From Xenorhabdus miraniensis (GTDB lineage: Bacteria > Pseudomonadota > Gammaproteobacteria > Enterobacterales > Enterobacteriaceae), in the NCBI RefSeq assembly GCF_002632615.1, contig NZ_NITZ01000026.1, positions 1-45,742 of the forward strand: a DNA stretch of 45,742 nucleotides, given 5' to 3'. Under the pieces are notes generated by a model that saw only the letters and a program-made list of their open reading frames with translations, had not been told where the DNA came from and ran no database searches. The position numbers and the translations under genes were made by a program. Shown one piece after another: positions 45,088-45,742 of the stretch; within the stretch, counting starts at the first letter, position 1; each line of letters starts with the position of its first letter.

Positions 45088-45471
45088 TTGAAAGACTTCC
45101 GCGAGACCAAGAACAATTTACTGTCGAGTGTGTTGAAAAACCGGATATTACTTCCGTTCCTGAGCATGGCGGCGGTCTTAGCCACTGTCTTGCTGGGTGG
45201 CTGGGGAATGAGTACCTATCAGGAAAGCCGGCTTTTGGAAAACTGGAAGGCGATCAACGCCCAGAAAGAGACGCTGACCCAATTGGAGAAACGCACGGAC
45301 GGAGTGGACATAATCCAAAACAAGGACGGGTTATTTGTCGTGCTGCCGGAGGGAGCGAAAACGGAAGACAACGCCACGCTGTTGGAACAAGTCAGTTACT
45401 TGAGGAATCAAGTGATCGAATTGACCACGCAGCTCCAGCAATTCGGGAATGTTTACAGGCAGAACAGGTGA
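45088..45471 (+). CDS. Hypothetical membrane-anchored protein, conjugation/mobilisation-like
   Basis: A 127-residue protein with one N-terminal membrane helix (LPFLSMAAVLATVLLGGWGM) and a helical, partly coiled-coil rest. The segment LEKRTDGVDIIQNKDGLFVVLPEGA resembles a motif I associate with plasmid mobilisation proteins, but I cannot name the family. The start is uncertain (TTG 45088 or GTG 45130). Near position 45440 the neighbouring frame continues with coding-like sequence (CLQAEQVIRQQKLERAEQKK, stop 45510-45512). The C-terminus may therefore have been lost by a one-base frameshift. The higher GC content, and IS DNA right after it, mark the resumption of accessory DNA. Confidence 0.45.
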   Translation: MKDFRETKNNLLSSVLKNRILLPFLSMAAVLATVLLGGWGMSTYQESRLLENWKAINAQKETLTQLEKRTDGVDIIQNKDGLFVVLPEGAKTEDNATLLEQVSYLRNQVIELTTQLQQFGNVYRQNR

Positions 45472-45562
45472 TAAGACAGCAGAAACTGGAACGAGCGGAA
45501 CAAAAAAAATAAGCCCTGTCGTAGTAGTTATGGGCCAAGTAGGTAATTCCTAGAATAGGTAA

Positions 45563-45589
45563 AAACCATCTTTGCAAAGATGGTTTTTT
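45563..45589 (+). terminator. Intrinsic terminator
   Basis: AAACCATCTTT and AAAGATGGTTT pair across a two-base centre, with TTTTTT at the end. It lies about 50 bases past the hypothetical membrane protein region and just before the IS256-family end. Confidence 0.8.
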
Positions 45590-45609
45590 CGAAAGTGATG
45601 ATTAAAAAT

Positions 45610-45742
45610 GAGCCTGTTCACCATTTTGTGTAAATGCCATTTCTTAGTAGTGACCGTCAAGGCGGTCACCGAACTCAATCATAAAACGACTCATCGCCAT
45701 TCGCCAGTCTTGAAGTGGCATCGTCCATTTCTTTGAGGCGGC
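45610..45742 (-). mobile_element. End of an IS256-family insertion sequence (partial)
   Basis: A terminal-repeat-like sequence (GAGCCTGTTCACC, then ATTTTGTGTAAATG) begins at 45610. The C-terminal part of an IS256-type transposase follows and runs off the window. The other end and any target duplication are outside. Confidence 0.7.
45644..45742 (-). CDS. IS256-family transposase, C-terminal end (partial)
   Basis: The 32 visible residues (AASKKWTMPLQDWRMAMSRF, then IEFGDRLDGHY and stop) match the conserved end of IS256/IS285-type mutator transposases (KWTMPI-DW---NRF-IEFGDRL). The catalytic DDE region lies beyond the window edge, so activity cannot be judged. Confidence 0.8.
   Translation of the reverse strand, partial: AASKKWTMPLQDWRMAMSRFMIEFGDRLDGHY

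Overview
The window looks like chromosome of an insect-pathogenic enterobacterium, most likely Xenorhabdus (Photorhabdus is the alternative). Three things point there. It has a full Tc insecticidal toxin operon whose A subunit closely resembles XptA1 of Xenorhabdus nematophila. Its core block is in enterobacterial order (pheU, yjdC, dsbD, dcuA, aspA, fxsA, groES, groEL, yjeI, epmB, efp, sugE). The core and accessory parts differ visibly in base composition.

Positions 1-33501 are a mosaic genomic island on the 3' side of a tRNA-Phe gene (33502-33577, minus), with a tyrosine integrase (32170-33198) next to the tRNA. The left edge holds relics of a PFGI-1-type integrative conjugative element (ICE): a chimeric reading frame joins a kinase-type HTH to the end of a TraG-like protein. 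Then come a small zinc-ribbon protein and a three-gene minus-strand operon: XRE/LexA-fold regulator, 7-deazaguanine precursor transporter and QueF reductase. An AT-rich desert of about 2 kb follows, then an integrase-domain protein, a possible MITE and an intact IS481-family element with a perfect 7-bp target duplication.

The centre (9.4-24.5 kb, minus) is the toxin operon TcA - TcB - TcC. TcA forms the cell-binding translocation channel, and TcB plus the RHS core of TcC form the cocoon that carries the variable TcC C-terminus. That toxic tip has no domain I recognise and is far more AT-rich than its core. Upstream lie a frameshifted, truncated lipoprotein gene (aegerolysin-like domain plus metallophosphoesterase start) and a divergent pair, a ToxR/CadC/MarT-like membrane regulator and a FidL-like protein, which may control the toxin operon. 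A 57-bp scar of the integrase 3' end marks the far side of this cargo.

From 27.4 to 33.2 kb is an ICE module: ArdB/KlcA-like protein, unknown protein, CbtA-type toxin, DUF1281 protein, methylase-like protein, truncated MobH/TraI-like protein and integrase. Four of these genes are preceded by similar leaders able to form mutually exclusive hairpins, one of them terminator-like, whose right arm can also pair with the Shine-Dalgarno region. A separate 68-bp element occurs at 6.3 kb and 27.4 kb; its middle hairpin differs by two compensatory base-pair changes, which suggests a structured RNA.

From 33.5 to 45.0 kb is core genome: envelope thiol chemistry (dsbD), anaerobic C4-dicarboxylate metabolism (dcuA, aspA with FNR and CRP sites), heat-shock chaperonin (groESL with a sigma-32-type promoter), EF-P and its modifying enzyme EpmB, and a guanidinium exporter under a guanidine-II riboswitch. 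Accessory DNA resumes at about 45.05 kb and ends in the start of an IS256-family element.
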